Assembly: GCA_963807865.1 (NCBI GenBank)
Contig: CAWEDK010000009.1
Span: 310,001 to 374,000 of the forward strand
Reading direction: 5' to 3'
DNA from: VAZQ01 sp963807865
GTDB taxonomy: Bacteria; Pseudomonadota; Alphaproteobacteria; Rhizobiales; Xanthobacteraceae
DNA: 64,000 bases
This document shows positions 17,299-26,475 of this stretch, in pieces. A program made the translations under genes and the position numbers. Position 1 is the stretch's first letter. Each line of letters starts with the position of its first letter. The notes under the pieces were generated by a model, which was not told the DNA's origin, ran no database searches, and saw only the letters and a program-made list of their open reading frames with translations.

Positions 17299-17385
17299 GA
17301 CCGACAACCCAGTAGCGCGCGATTGCGTTCCCGCCGGGAAATACGGGCGCGCCATGCTGTCGCAGCGGACGGTACGCCGGACTGA

Positions 17386-18390
17386 CTATTGCGATCCGGC
17401 AAGGCCAAGTTGCCGCACCAGCGTGCCCCATTTCTCGGTTTCCGCCTTCACATAGGCCTGGATGCCTTCGACCGATGGTGTCGGGTTCGGGATCAGTCCG
17501 ATGTTGACGATCCGCTGCTGCATCTCGGGCGTCGCCATGATGCGCTTCATCTCGCCGTGCAGCCGGTTCACGATGTCGCGCGGTGTGTCGTGACGGGCAA
17601 AGATCACGTGCCACGACACGGCTTCCAGGTCGGGGATGCCGACCGCGTCGGCGAGGGTAGGCACGTCCGGCAAGGCGGGAAAGCGCGCCGCCGAGGTGAC
17701 GGCCAAAGCTCGCAGCTTGCCGTCCTGGATCAGCGGCAACGAGGCGCCCGCCTCGGCAATCGCCGCGCCGACATGTCCGGCCGCGACATCGGCGATCGAT
17801 TGCGGGCTGTTGCGGTAGGGCACGTGCGCCATGTCGAAGCCGAACTTCTGCTTCAGCAACTCCATCGTGAGGTGCGGCGCGCCGCCAATGCCGGACGAAC
17901 TGTAGCTGAGCTGCCCCGGGCGCTGCTTGGCGTAGGCGATGAACTCCTGCGCGGTCTTGACCGGCAGCGACGGGTTGACGATGAGCACGAACGGCGACTT
18001 CACGTAGTTCGAGATCGGCACGAAATCGCTGAGCGGATCGAACGGCCGTACCTTGAACAGCGTCGGCCGGATCGCCATGACGGCGCTGGTTGCGACCGCG
18101 AGTGTGTAGCCGTCGGGCGCGCTCTTGGCGATGGTCTCGCCTGCGACCACGCCGGCGCCCCCCGGCTTATTCTCGATGACGACCGGCTGGCCGAGCGCCT
18201 GCGAGAGCTTCTCGCCATAGAGCCGCACCAGCGTATCCATGCCGGTGCCGGCCGCGAGCGATACGATGATGGTGATCGGCCGGTTTGGATATGGCGCCTG
18301 TGCGTAAGCCTCAGCCGCCGGCAGCACAATCGCAAGCATCAGCAACATGCGGGCCGTCAGACCGCGCGTGGGTGCGGTTGAGTAGCGCAT
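17386..18390 (-). CDS. TTT-family (Bug) substrate-binding protein
   Basis: 334 residues from the ATG at 18390, which has a strong GGGAGG ribosome site. A signal peptide ends at AEAYAQ. The receptor pattern follows: YPNRPITIIVSLAAGTGMDT, VIENKPGGAGVVAGE, PDGYTLAV, SYSSSGIGGAPHLTMELL, HVPYRNSPQSI and GIPDLEAVSWHVIFA. It is a complete periplasmic receptor for an unknown, probably carboxylated ligand. No membrane components lie beside it; the flanking genes are the two-helix protein and the divergent osmC-like gene. Confidence 0.9.
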   Translation of the reverse strand: MRYSTAPTRGLTARMLLMLAIVLPAAEAYAQAPYPNRPITIIVSLAAGTGMDTLVRLYGEKLSQALGQPVVIENKPGGAGVVAGETIAKSAPDGYTLAVATSAVMAIRPTLFKVRPFDPLSDFVPISNYVKSPFVLIVNPSLPVKTAQEFIAYAKQRPGQLSYSSSGIGGAPHLTMELLKQKFGFDMAHVPYRNSPQSIADVAAGHVGAAIAEAGASLPLIQDGKLRALAVTSAARFPALPDVPTLADAVGIPDLEAVSWHVIFARHDTPRDIVNRLHGEMKRIMATPEMQQRIVNIGLIPNPTPSVEGIQAYVKAETEKWGTLVRQLGLAGSQ

Positions 18391-18543
18391 GTCTTTTCCT
18401 CCCGGTCTTTTGTTTGTTCCGGGCATCATGCGCAGGATCGCCCGCGGGTGCAATTGCGGCAGGCGTCAATCCTAGCTCGATGAGGGCGACCGCGGAGGTA
18501 TAGAAAACAAGCCGGCTTGCACGCTGCATCACTGGAGCGAGAT

Positions 18544-19011
18544 ATGACTACACACACGGCGGTGATCGATTGGGCCAACAGCGGCGGCGATTTCGGCAAG
18601 GGCCGCTACAGCCGTGCGCACACCTGGACGTTTGATGGCGGCGCGGTGGTGCGCGCCTCGTCCTCGCCCGAAAACGTGCCATTGCCGTTTTCCGATCCGG
18701 CCGGTGTTGACCCCGAAGAAGCGCTGGTCGCGGCCGCCTCGTCCTGCCACATGCTGTGGTTTCTAATCCTCGCGGCGGCGAAGGGCTTCGAGGTCAAGCG
18801 CTATCGCGACGCGGCGGAGGGCCACATGGGCCGCAACGCGCGCGGCCAAGTCGCGGTGGTGCGGATCGTGCTCAATCCGACGATCGAATTTCAGGATGCC
18901 TCGCCATCGCCCGCCGAGCTTCATGCACTGCACGAGGCGGCGCACGACAAGTGCTTCGTCGCCGCGTCGCTCACGGCCGAGATCGTCGTCGCCGGGCCGG
19001 ATGCCGGTTAG
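18544..19011 (+). CDS. OsmC/Ohr-family peroxidase-like protein
   Basis: 155 residues from the ATG at 18544, preceded by GGAGCGAG. It has the OsmC fold: GVDPEEALVAAASSCHML carries the first redox Cys and HDKCFVAASLTAEI the second. Such proteins reduce organic or lipid hydroperoxides in the cytoplasm using dithiols. N-terminal strands (YSRAHTWTFDGGAVVRASSS) complete the family pattern. It is divergent from the TTT receptor. It is followed by an inverted pair of hairpins at 19052-19124 that may end transcription. Confidence 0.87.
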   Translation: MTTHTAVIDWANSGGDFGKGRYSRAHTWTFDGGAVVRASSSPENVPLPFSDPAGVDPEEALVAAASSCHMLWFLILAAAKGFEVKRYRDAAEGHMGRNARGQVAVVRIVLNPTIEFQDASPSPAELHALHEAAHDKCFVAASLTAEIVVAGPDAG

Positions 19012-19051
19012 CTGGACTCCGATCAAAAGAGCAGGATCGCTCTCTCCGCTC

Positions 19052-19124
19052 GTGCCCGCGCAAGCGGGCACCCAGTTCTTTCGTTGTCAGGCATTTCGCG
19101 CTGGGTCCCCGCTTGCGCGGGGAC
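19052..19124. repeat. inverted pair of short palindromic repeats
   Basis: Two 8-bp-stem hairpins in opposite orientation: GTGCCCGC-GCAA-GCGGGCAC (19052-19071) and GTCCCCGC-TTGC-GCGGGGAC (19105-19124), the second being GCAA-looped on the other strand. Flanking bases CTCG.../...CGAG also mirror each other. They lie between the convergent ends of osmC-like and fba and may serve as a bidirectional terminator. The form is that of the common rhizobial 'cgcaagcg' repeats. Confidence 0.7.
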
Positions 19125-19138
19125 GAGCGGAGATGGTC

Positions 19139-20164
19139 TCACGCCGCCTTCTTCTCCAGATCCTGCTTCCACTGTCCGGTCGCCGCCAGACTGTTCATCG
19201 CGGCGCGATGCGAGAAGGCGCGTTGCGCTCCGGCGACATTCTCGCTCTTGCCGGCCCAGGCCTTCTGCGGCGCCGCCTGCAGCGCGCGTCCGTAGCTGAA
19301 GGTGAGCGCCCACGGGCAGCCGCCGATGCGGTTCATGGCGTCGAGATGCGCGGTCGCCTCCTCGTCCGACTGGCCGCCGGACAGGAACGCGATGCCCGGC
19401 ACCGCGGCCGGCACCCGGGCCTTGAGCAGGTGCACGGTCCTTTCCGCCACTTCCTCGACGCCGGCGCGGTTTTTCGCCTTCTTGCCGGAGATCACCATGT
19501 TGGGCTTGAGCACGATGCCTTCGAGCGCCACGCGCTGGTCGTAGAGTTGCTCGAACACGGTCTTGAGCGTCCATTCGGAGACGGCGTAGCAGCGGTCGAT
19601 GTCATGATCGCCGTCCATCAGCACTTCGGGCTCGACGATCGGCACGATGCCTTCGTCCTGGCAGAGCGCGGCATAGCGCGCGAGCGCGTGCGCGTTGGTC
19701 ATGATGCAGGCGTAGCTCGGGATGTCGGCGCCGATGTCGATCACCGCGCGCCACTTGGCGAACTTGGCGCCGAGCCCGCGATATTCGGCGAGCCGTTCGC
19801 GCAGTCCATCCAATCCCTCCGTGACGACCTCGCCCGGACAGAACGGCAGCGGCTTGATGCCCTTGTCGACCTTGATGCCTGGCAACGCACCTGCCTTCTC
19901 GATCAGCTTGACCAGCGGCGTGCCGTCCTTGGCGTTCTGGCGGATCGTCTCGTCGTAGAGGATGACGCCGGAGATAAACTTCGACATCGCCTCGCCGGAG
20001 CGGAACAGCATCTCGCGATAGTCCCGCCGGGTGTCGGCCGTACACTCGGCGCCAATGGCGTCGAACCGCTTCTTGATCGTGCCGGAGGATTCGTCCGCCG
20101 CCAGGATGCCGCGGCCCGGGGCCACCATGGCCTTGGCCACCTTGTTGAGTTCAGCGAGATTCAT
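19139..20164 (-). CDS. fbaB: class I fructose-bisphosphate aldolase
   Basis: 341 residues from MNLAELNKVAKAMVAPGRG, with GGAGG 6 bases before the ATG. Class I hallmarks are GILAADESSGTIKKRFDAIG, the Schiff-base lysine in EGIVLKPNMVISGKK and LSGGQSDEEATAHLDAMNR. It cleaves or forms fructose-1,6-bisphosphate without metal. It is the last gene of tkt-gap-pgk-fba; 173 bp containing a palindromic repeat separate it from pgk. In a chemolithotroph or phototroph it would also serve the Calvin cycle. Confidence 0.95.
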   Translation of the reverse strand: MNLAELNKVAKAMVAPGRGILAADESSGTIKKRFDAIGAECTADTRRDYREMLFRSGEAMSKFISGVILYDETIRQNAKDGTPLVKLIEKAGALPGIKVDKGIKPLPFCPGEVVTEGLDGLRERLAEYRGLGAKFAKWRAVIDIGADIPSYACIMTNAHALARYAALCQDEGIVPIVEPEVLMDGDHDIDRCYAVSEWTLKTVFEQLYDQRVALEGIVLKPNMVISGKKAKNRAGVEEVAERTVHLLKARVPAAVPGIAFLSGGQSDEEATAHLDAMNRIGGCPWALTFSYGRALQAAPQKAWAGKSENVAGAQRAFSHRAAMNSLAATGQWKQDLEKKAA

Positions 20165-20190
20165 GGGTGCCTCCATACTCAGTTTCTGTA

Positions 20191-20290
20191 TTCCGGACGC
20201 AGCGCAACGCTGATCCGGGACCTGTCCAATCTCTAGCGATCCTGGGTCCTGCAGCGCATCGTTTCCGCTGCGCTGCGCCCCCGGACGCGG
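20191..20290. repeat. interspersed palindromic repeat, copy 2
   Basis: TTCCGGACGCAGCGCAACGC / GATCCGGGACC on the left and GATCCTGGGTCCTGCAGCGCA / TGCGCTGCGCCCCCGGAC on the right: the same two-hairpin architecture as 10898-11027 with diverged sequence. It lies between pgk and fba and could weaken or end transcription between them. Confidence 0.65.
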
Positions 20291-20337
20291 TTTCCCTTCA
20301 TTTTCTACCGCCTCGGTGTGGCCGGGGAGAGGCCAGT

Positions 20338-21531
20338 TCACCGCACGCTTAATATGTCCACACCCGGCAGCGTCTTGCCTTCCAGCCACTCCAGAAACGC
20401 GCCGCCCGCGGTGGATACATAGCTGAATCGATCGGTTACGCCGGCCGCATTGAGGGCGGCGACGGTATCGCCGCCGCCGGCCACGGTGACGAGCTTACCC
20501 GCCTGGGTCAATTCGGCCGCAGCCTCTGCGACCTCAATTGTGCCGTTGTCGAACGGTTCCAGCTCGAATGCCCCGAATGGCCCGTTCCAGACGAGGGTTT
20601 TCATCCGTACCAGCACCGAGACCGCATGTTCGATGCTGCGGGGTCCGATATCCAGGATCATCTCGTCGTCGGCAACCTGATCCACGCCGACGACCCGGGA
20701 GGGGGTATTGGATTCGAACTTCCGCGCCACCACGGCGTCGACCGGCAGGACGATCTCGCATCCGGCCGCCTTCGCCTTCGCCAGGATGTCGCGCGCGGTC
20801 GACACCAGGTCCCGCTCGGCCAGCGACTTGCCGATGTTCTTGCCGATCGCGAGCAGGAAGGTGTTGGCCATGCCGCCGCCAATGATCAGGACGTTGACCT
20901 TGGCGATCAGATTGCCGAGCAGTTCGAGCTTGGTGGACACCTTGGCGCCGCCCACGATCGCGGCCAGCGGACGTTCCGGTGCGATCAGCGCCTGTTCGAG
21001 CGCGTCGAGCTCGGCCTGCATGCTGCGGCCCGCATAGGCCGGCAGGAGCTGAGCGACGCCGGCGGTCGAGGCGTGCGCGCGATGCGCCACCGAAAATCCG
21101 TCGTTCACGTAGATATCGCCGAGCGCGGCCAGCTCGCGGGCAAACGCCGGGTCGTTCTTTTCCTCGCCGGCGTGAAAGCGGGTGTTCTCCAGCAGCACGA
21201 CGCCGCCGGCTTCGAGCCGGTCGATTGCGGACCTGGCCGGCTCGCCGACGCAGTCCGGCGCGAACGACACCGGCCGCCCGATGGCCCGAGCTACCTCGTC
21301 CGCAAGCGGCGCGAGCGTCTCCTTCGGATCGCGGCCCTTCGGCCGGCCGAGATGAGAGAGGAGGATCACCTTGCCGCCCTTGTCGGCGATCTCGTTGATG
21401 GTCGGCGCCATGCGGGCGATGCGGGTCGCATCGGTCACCCTGCCGTCTTTCATCGGGGCGTTGAGATCGACGCGCAGCAAGACGCGCTTGCCGTTGACAT
21501 CGACGTCATCGAGCGTGCGGAACGAAGGCAT
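20338..21531 (-). CDS. pgk: phosphoglycerate kinase
   Basis: 397 residues, intact. The signature RVLLRVDLNAPMKDGRV near the N-terminus, HLGRPKG, VLLENTRFHAGEE, AIVGGAKVSTKLELL and the nucleotide site WNGPFGAFELEPFDNGT with GGGDTVAAL are all present. It catalyses reversible phosphate transfer between 1,3-bisphosphoglycerate and ADP. It lies 38 bp after gap in the same direction, almost certainly co-transcribed. Confidence 0.97.
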   Translation of the reverse strand: MPSFRTLDDVDVNGKRVLLRVDLNAPMKDGRVTDATRIARMAPTINEIADKGGKVILLSHLGRPKGRDPKETLAPLADEVARAIGRPVSFAPDCVGEPARSAIDRLEAGGVVLLENTRFHAGEEKNDPAFARELAALGDIYVNDGFSVAHRAHASTAGVAQLLPAYAGRSMQAELDALEQALIAPERPLAAIVGGAKVSTKLELLGNLIAKVNVLIIGGGMANTFLLAIGKNIGKSLAERDLVSTARDILAKAKAAGCEIVLPVDAVVARKFESNTPSRVVGVDQVADDEMILDIGPRSIEHAVSVLVRMKTLVWNGPFGAFELEPFDNGTIEVAEAAAELTQAGKLVTVAGGGDTVAALNAAGVTDRFSYVSTAGGAFLEWLEGKTLPGVDILSVR

Positions 21532-21569
21532 GGAGCTTCAGCGGACGACGTGAGAATGACGTTGCAGGC

Positions 21570-22577
21570 TCAGGTCAGTTTCCCCATCGCGACGGCGGTG
21601 TCCGCCATGCGGTTGGAGAAGCCCCACTCGTTGTCGTACCACGACATCACCCGCACCAGCGTGCCGTCCATCACCTTGGTCTGGTCCATCGCAAAGACCG
21701 ACGAATGCGGGTCGTGGTTGAAATCCATCGAAACATTTGGCGCATCGGTGTAGCCGAGGATGCCCTTGAGCTGCTGCTCGGCGGCGCGCTTGATCGCGCC
21801 GTTGATCTCGTCCTTGCTCGTTGCCTTCCTGGCCACGAACTTGAAATCGATGACCGAGACGTTCGGCGTCGGCACGCGGATGGCGACGCCGTCGAGCTTG
21901 CCGTTGAGTTCGGGCAGCACGAGCCCGACCGCCTTGGCGGCGCCAGTCGAGGTCGGGATCATGTTCAGCGCGGCGGCGCGCGCCCGGTACAAGTCCTTGT
22001 GCAAGGTGTCGAGCACCGGCTGATCGCCAGTGTAGGAGTGGATCGTGGTCATGAAGCCCTTGTCGATGCCGACCGCGTTGTTCAGCACCATGGCGACGGG
22101 CGCGAGGCAGTTGGTCGTGCAGGAGGCGTTGGAGACGACCTTGTGGTCCTTGGTCAGCTTGTCGTGATTGACGCCGTAGACCACCGTGAGATCGGCGCCG
22201 TCGGCCGGCGCGGACACCAGTACGCTTTTTGCGCCGGCGGCCAAGTGCGCGGAGGCCTTGTCCTTGGATGTGAAGATGCCGGTGCATTCGAGCGCGACGT
22301 CGATGCCGAGGTCCTTCCACGGCAATTGCGTGGGATCCTTGACGGCCGTGACCTTGATCGCGCCGTTGCCGACGCTGATGGTGTCGCCCTTGACGGTCAC
22401 CTCGCCGGGAAAACGGCCGTGGACGGAATCGAAGCGCAGCAGGTGGGCATTGGTCTCGACCGGTCCGAGATCGTTGATGCCGACGACCTCGATGTCCTTG
22501 CGCCCGGACTCGGCGATCGCGCGCAGCACGTTGCGGCCGATACGACCGAAGCCATTGATGGCGACCCGAACTGACAT
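21570..22577 (-). CDS. gap: glyceraldehyde-3-phosphate dehydrogenase, type I
   Basis: 335 residues. The N-terminal Rossmann motif VAINGFGRIGRNVLRAI and the catalytic cysteine block SNASCTTNCLAPVA near residue 150 are intact, as are TGAAKAVGLVLPELNGKLDG and SWYDNEWGFSNRM. It oxidatively phosphorylates glyceraldehyde-3-phosphate using NAD(P)+. It lies 78 bp downstream of tkt and 38 bp upstream of pgk, the usual rhizobial order for glycolysis/Calvin genes. There is no frameshift. Confidence 0.97.
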   Translation of the reverse strand: MSVRVAINGFGRIGRNVLRAIAESGRKDIEVVGINDLGPVETNAHLLRFDSVHGRFPGEVTVKGDTISVGNGAIKVTAVKDPTQLPWKDLGIDVALECTGIFTSKDKASAHLAAGAKSVLVSAPADGADLTVVYGVNHDKLTKDHKVVSNASCTTNCLAPVAMVLNNAVGIDKGFMTTIHSYTGDQPVLDTLHKDLYRARAAALNMIPTSTGAAKAVGLVLPELNGKLDGVAIRVPTPNVSVIDFKFVARKATSKDEINGAIKRAAEQQLKGILGYTDAPNVSMDFNHDPHSSVFAMDQTKVMDGTLVRVMSWYDNEWGFSNRMADTAVAMGKLT

Positions 22578-22655
22578 TGCCGGTTCCTCCGTTGTTTTTA
22601 TGCTTCGCCGCCGGACGCTGCGGCTTTTAAACAGATAAGCCCTCGCGCCCAGTCT

Positions 22656-24712
22656 TCAATTCTTGCCGAGCCTTGCCAGCGCAGCTTTGGCGACCGCCTC
22701 GGGCGTGATGCCGAAGTGCTGGTAAAGTTCCTTGTAGGGCCCGCTCGCCCCGAACCCGGTCATGCCGACGAACGCGCCATCGGAACCGATGATCGCGTCC
22801 CAGCCCTGACGGACCGCGGCCTCGATCCCGACCCGCACCCGCGCGGTGCCGATGATCTCCCAGCGCTCCGTCTCCGGCAGCGCCATGAACAGCTCGAAGC
22901 ACGGCACCGAGACGACGCGCGCCATCACGCCGCGTTCGCGCAGGAACTTGCGGGCCTCGACGGCGATCGCGACTTCCGATCCCGAGGCGAACAGCGACAC
23001 CTGGGCGTCCCGCTCGGCCGGTACGATCTCGTAGGCGCCGGTTGCGCAGCGGTTCCGCTCGTCGTGCCCGAGCCGCAGTTGCGGCAGGTTCTGCCGGGTC
23101 AGTGCGAGCACGCTGGGCCGGTCGTGGGCCTCCAGCGCCAGTTGCCAGCACTCCACCGTCTCGACCACGTCGCACGGACGGAACACCAGGATGTTCGGGA
23201 TCGCGCGCAGCGCCGCGAGATGCTCGACCGGCTGGTGGGTTGGTCCGTCCTCGCCGAGCCCGATCGAGTTCGTGCGTCATGACGTGGATGACGCGCTCGC
23301 CCATCAGCGCGGCCAGCCGGATCGCCGGGCGCGCATAGTCGGAGAACACCAGGAAGGTGCCGGAATACGGAATGACGCCGCGATGCAGCGCCATGCCGTT
23401 CATCGCCGCCGCCATGGCATGCTCGCGGATGCCGTAGTGGATGAAGCGGCCGCCGTAGTTCGTTGCCGACAGGGCCGTCATGCCCTTGGCTCGGGTGTTG
23501 TTGGAGCCCGTCAGGTCGGCCGAGCCGCCGATCATTTCCGGCAATGCGGCGGTCAGCGCTTCGAGCGCGCTCTCCGAGGCGATGCGGGTCGCGATTTCGC
23601 GCGGCTCCGCGGCGAGCTTCTCCTTGACCGAGCGCACCGCGGCGGCGAGCTTGTCCTTGGGCAACTCACCACGCATGCGACGGGTGAATTCGGCGCGCTG
23701 CTCGGGGCGTAGCGCGCCGAGGCGCTGCTTCCAGGCGGCATGCAGACCTTGCGAGCGCGTTCCGGCTTTGCGCCAGAGGTCCCGCACGTCGGCCGGAATC
23801 GTGAACGCCGGCTCGGTCCAGCCGAGCTTTTCGCGCGCGCCCTTGATCTCGTCGGCGCCGAGCGGCGAGCCATGTGCCGACGACTTGCCCGCCTTGGTCG
23901 GCGCGCCGTAGCCGATGGTGGTGCGGCAGGCAATCAGCGTCGGGCGGTCCGCATGCTTTGCCCGCCTCGATGGCCGCAGCGATGGCGTCCGGATCGTGAC
24001 CGTCGACGCGCGTCGCTGCCCAGCCGGCCGCCTCGAAACGCTTCACCTGGTCGACCGAATCGGCGAGCGACAGCGGCCCGTCGATCGAAATGCCGTTGTC
24101 GTCGAACAGCACGATCAGCCGGTTGAGCTTCAGATGCCCGGCGAGCGCGATCGCCTCCTGGCTGATGCCTTCCATCAGGTCGCCGTCGGACGCGAGCACG
24201 TAGGTGTGGTGATCGACGATGTCGCCGAACTCCGCAGCAAGGTGCCGTTCGGCGATGGCCATGCCGACCGCGTTGGCGAGCCCTTGGCCGAGCGGCCCGG
24301 TGGTGGTCTCCAGGCCGGGCGTCACGAAATTCTCCGGATGGCCCGGCGTGATCGAGCCCATCTGGCGGAAACGCCGCAACTCCTCGATCGTCATCCGCTC
24401 CGAGCCGACGAGATGCAGCAGCGCATAGACCAGCATCGAGCCGTGGCCGGCGGAGAGCACGAACCGGTCGCGGTCGGGCCATGCGGGGTCGGCCGGATCG
24501 AATTTCAGAAAGCGCGTGAACAGCACCGTCGCGATGTCGGCGGCCCCCATCGGCAGGCCGGGATGCCCCGACTTCGCCTGTTCGACGGCATCCATCGCCA
24601 GTGCGCGGATGGCGTTCGCCATCCGGTCGTGCTGGCCGCGGGACAATGAGACGGCCCCGGCGGATGGCGCGGCTGCTGCCGGCGCGGCTGTAGGCGACTT
24701 CGGAATGGTCAT
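22656..24712 (-). CDS. tkt: transketolase, two frameshifts
   Basis: Starts MTIPKSPTAAPAAAAPSAGA, a low-complexity lead, then MANAIRALAMDAVEQAKSGH. The thiamine diphosphate motif is SDGDLMEGISQEAIAL...DDNGISIDG; the second domain has GGSADLTGSNNT and YGIREHAMAAAMNGMALH. Shifts near 23950 (AAAG, one A extra) and 23265 (CACGAACTC, one A extra) interrupt it; removing each base restores about 684 residues, the usual length. It moves two-carbon ketol units in the pentose phosphate and Calvin pathways. As an essential-type gene heading an operon, the shifts are most likely sequence errors. Confidence 0.9.
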
Positions 24713-24939
24713 GGCTGGGCCGCGAAGGGTTGACGGTGCGAGGCTCTAGCATGCGGGCGGGGCGAGTCAAAGAATGCCGAGCGGGGCTATACCGGGGGAT
24801 GTGCGGGGTCGCGGCGCCCCTGAGCGAAAAGATCGCTCCGTAGCCCCCGCGGCACGTCAGAGTCTCCGGTTAACCGCATGTTTATCAACACCTATTTCGC
24901 AGCCTTAAGACTGACGAATCCGTCCGCTATGGACCACGG

Positions 24940-25236
24940 ATGACAGAGACCAATGCGATCGACGGGGCGACGCGGCGTTTGGCGCAGGCGCTGGATGCGC
25001 TGGAGGAGGCGGTCGACCGGCGCTGCGATACCGACCGGGGGGCGGAGGGGCTTGCCGCTCAACTCCACGCGTTGGCCACGGACCGGTCGCGGCTGGCCGC
25101 CGATCTCGACGCCGCGGCGGCGCGGGCGCGGGGACTCGAGACGACCAACCGGGAGGTTGCCCGCCGCCTCGATGCGGCGATGGATACGATCCGGGCGGTG
25201 CTTGCCGCAGAGGGGACCGGACCAGGCGGGGAGTGA
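24940..25236 (+). CDS. DUF4164 coiled-coil protein
   Basis: 98 residues, all helical, with heptads (ATRRLAQALDALEEAVDRR, LAADLDAAAARARGLETTN). DUF4164 genes sit directly before zapA in many Hyphomicrobiales, as here (12 bp spacing), so a role with ZapA in FtsZ-ring assembly is suspected but unproven. The 227 bp upstream, divergent from tkt, probably carry the promoters. Confidence 0.8.
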   Translation: MTETNAIDGATRRLAQALDALEEAVDRRCDTDRGAEGLAAQLHALATDRSRLAADLDAAAARARGLETTNREVARRLDAAMDTIRAVLAAEGTGPGGE

Positions 25237-25248
25237 TTTGGGGGCGTA

Positions 25249-25635
25249 ATGACTCAGGTGAACGTGACGATTAACGGCCGTCAGTTTCGCATGGCATGCG
25301 AGGACGGCGAGGAGGAGCATCTTGCGCGTCTGGCCGAAGATCTCGATGCGCGCATTTCCCGCCTGCGTTTGCGGTTCGGCGAGATCGGCGACACCCGGCT
25401 GACCGTCATGGCGGCGCTGTCGCTGTCCGACGAACTGGCGGAAGCCAAGGAGAAGCTGAAGCGGATCGAACCGGAACTCGCCGTCATGCAGGAGATGCGG
25501 ACGCAATCCGCCGAGCGCACCAAGGCCACCCAGGCGGCGGTTTCCGCGGCGCTGAACTCGGCGGCGGAGCGAATCGAGCACATGGCGCGGCGGCTGAACG
25601 AGACGGTCCGCGACGGCGGCGTCGCGATGGGTTGA
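25249..25635 (+). CDS. zapA: cell division protein ZapA
   Basis: 128 residues. The N-terminal globular part TQVNVTINGRQFRMACEDGE is followed by EEHLARLAEDLDARISRLR and LTVMAALSLSDELAEAKEKL, then a long coiled coil to RRLNETVRDGG. ZapA bundles FtsZ filaments at the Z ring. It is immediately followed by the 6S RNA and the 5-FTHF cyclo-ligase gene, an order conserved from enterics to alphaproteobacteria. Confidence 0.9.
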   Translation: MTQVNVTINGRQFRMACEDGEEEHLARLAEDLDARISRLRLRFGEIGDTRLTVMAALSLSDELAEAKEKLKRIEPELAVMQEMRTQSAERTKATQAAVSAALNSAAERIEHMARRLNETVRDGGVAMG

Positions 25636-25690
25636 ATAACCTGTATGGGCGACGAGGCAAGTGGCGCCGGGCGCCGCGAACCATTACATT

Positions 25691-25855
25691 GCTTGGGCGG
25701 GGCTGCGAGGTGCGACGGAGTACATACTCCCGGGGCCTTACGATCCTGAAGGGAGCTGTCCCTGACCGGGCTCGTGGGCCCGGACATATGGCGCCCACCT
25801 ACTTCTGTAGGTTCCCGGGGTCGAAACTCCTGCGGCCATCGCGGCTCCGCACTCT
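25691..25855 (+). ncRNA. ssrS: 6S RNA
   Basis: The terminal stem is visible: GCGGGGCTGCGA (25697-25708) pairs along its full length with TCGCGGCTCCGC (25839-25850), with G-U pairs. Inside are the conserved alphaproteobacterial blocks ACTCCCGGGGCCTTACGATC and AGGGAGCTGTCCCT, and a GC-rich second stem. Position between zapA and fau is diagnostic. 6S RNA mimics an open promoter and binds housekeeping RNA polymerase in stationary phase. The exact 5' and 3' ends are estimated. Confidence 0.88.
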
Positions 25856-25881
25856 ATCTTCTGACTGAGCGCCTCCATCCG

Positions 25882-26472
25882 ATGCCGGAAACTCAATCGA
25901 TCGACGCGGCCAAGTCCGCGCTACGCTGCGCGGCGCTCGCACGGCGGGACGCCCTGGCGCCCGAGGAGCGCGCCGCGGCGTCGCAGGCGCTCGCAGCGCG
26001 CGCATTCCCGCTCCCGATCGAGCCGGGCGTCGTGGTCTCGGGCTTCATCCCGCTCAGCAGCGAGATCGACATCCGGCCGTTGATGCGGACGTTGGCGGAC
26101 GCGGGGGCGAAGCTTGCGCTGCCGGTCGTGGTGGGGCGCGGCGAACCGCTCGTCATGCGCGCCTGGGCATTCGGGGAGCCGCTCGAAAGCGGCGGCTGGG
26201 GCATCAGCGAGCCCGCCGCCTCTGCGCCCGAAGTATTTCCCGACATCCTGCTGGTGCCGCTGCTGGCGTTCGATCGCAGCGGTCACCGCATCGGTTATGG
26301 GGCTGGCTATTACGACATGACGATCACAGCACTGCGCGCGAAGAAGCCGGTGACGGCGATCGGCGTTGCGTTCGCCGCGCAGGAAGTCGCGCAGGTTCCG
26401 ACCACCCCCCGCGACGCCCGCCTCGATCTCGTGCTGACCGAGCGCGAATTGATCGACGTAATGGCCACGTAA
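25882..26472 (+). CDS. fau: 5-formyltetrahydrofolate cyclo-ligase
   Basis: 196 residues from MPETQSIDAAKSALRCAALARRD (start at 25882, just after the 6S RNA). Family motifs are VVSGFIPLSSEIDIRPLM, WGISEP, VFPDILLVPLLAFD and the nucleotide site GHRIGYGAGYYD. It converts 5-formyl-THF to 5,10-methenyl-THF using ATP. The 6S-fau arrangement is shared with E. coli ssrS-ygfA. It is followed after 3 bp by the YmdB-type gene. Confidence 0.93.
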   Translation: MPETQSIDAAKSALRCAALARRDALAPEERAAASQALAARAFPLPIEPGVVVSGFIPLSSEIDIRPLMRTLADAGAKLALPVVVGRGEPLVMRAWAFGEPLESGGWGISEPAASAPEVFPDILLVPLLAFDRSGHRIGYGAGYYDMTITALRAKKPVTAIGVAFAAQEVAQVPTTPRDARLDLVLTERELIDVMAT

Positions 26473-26475
26473 CGC

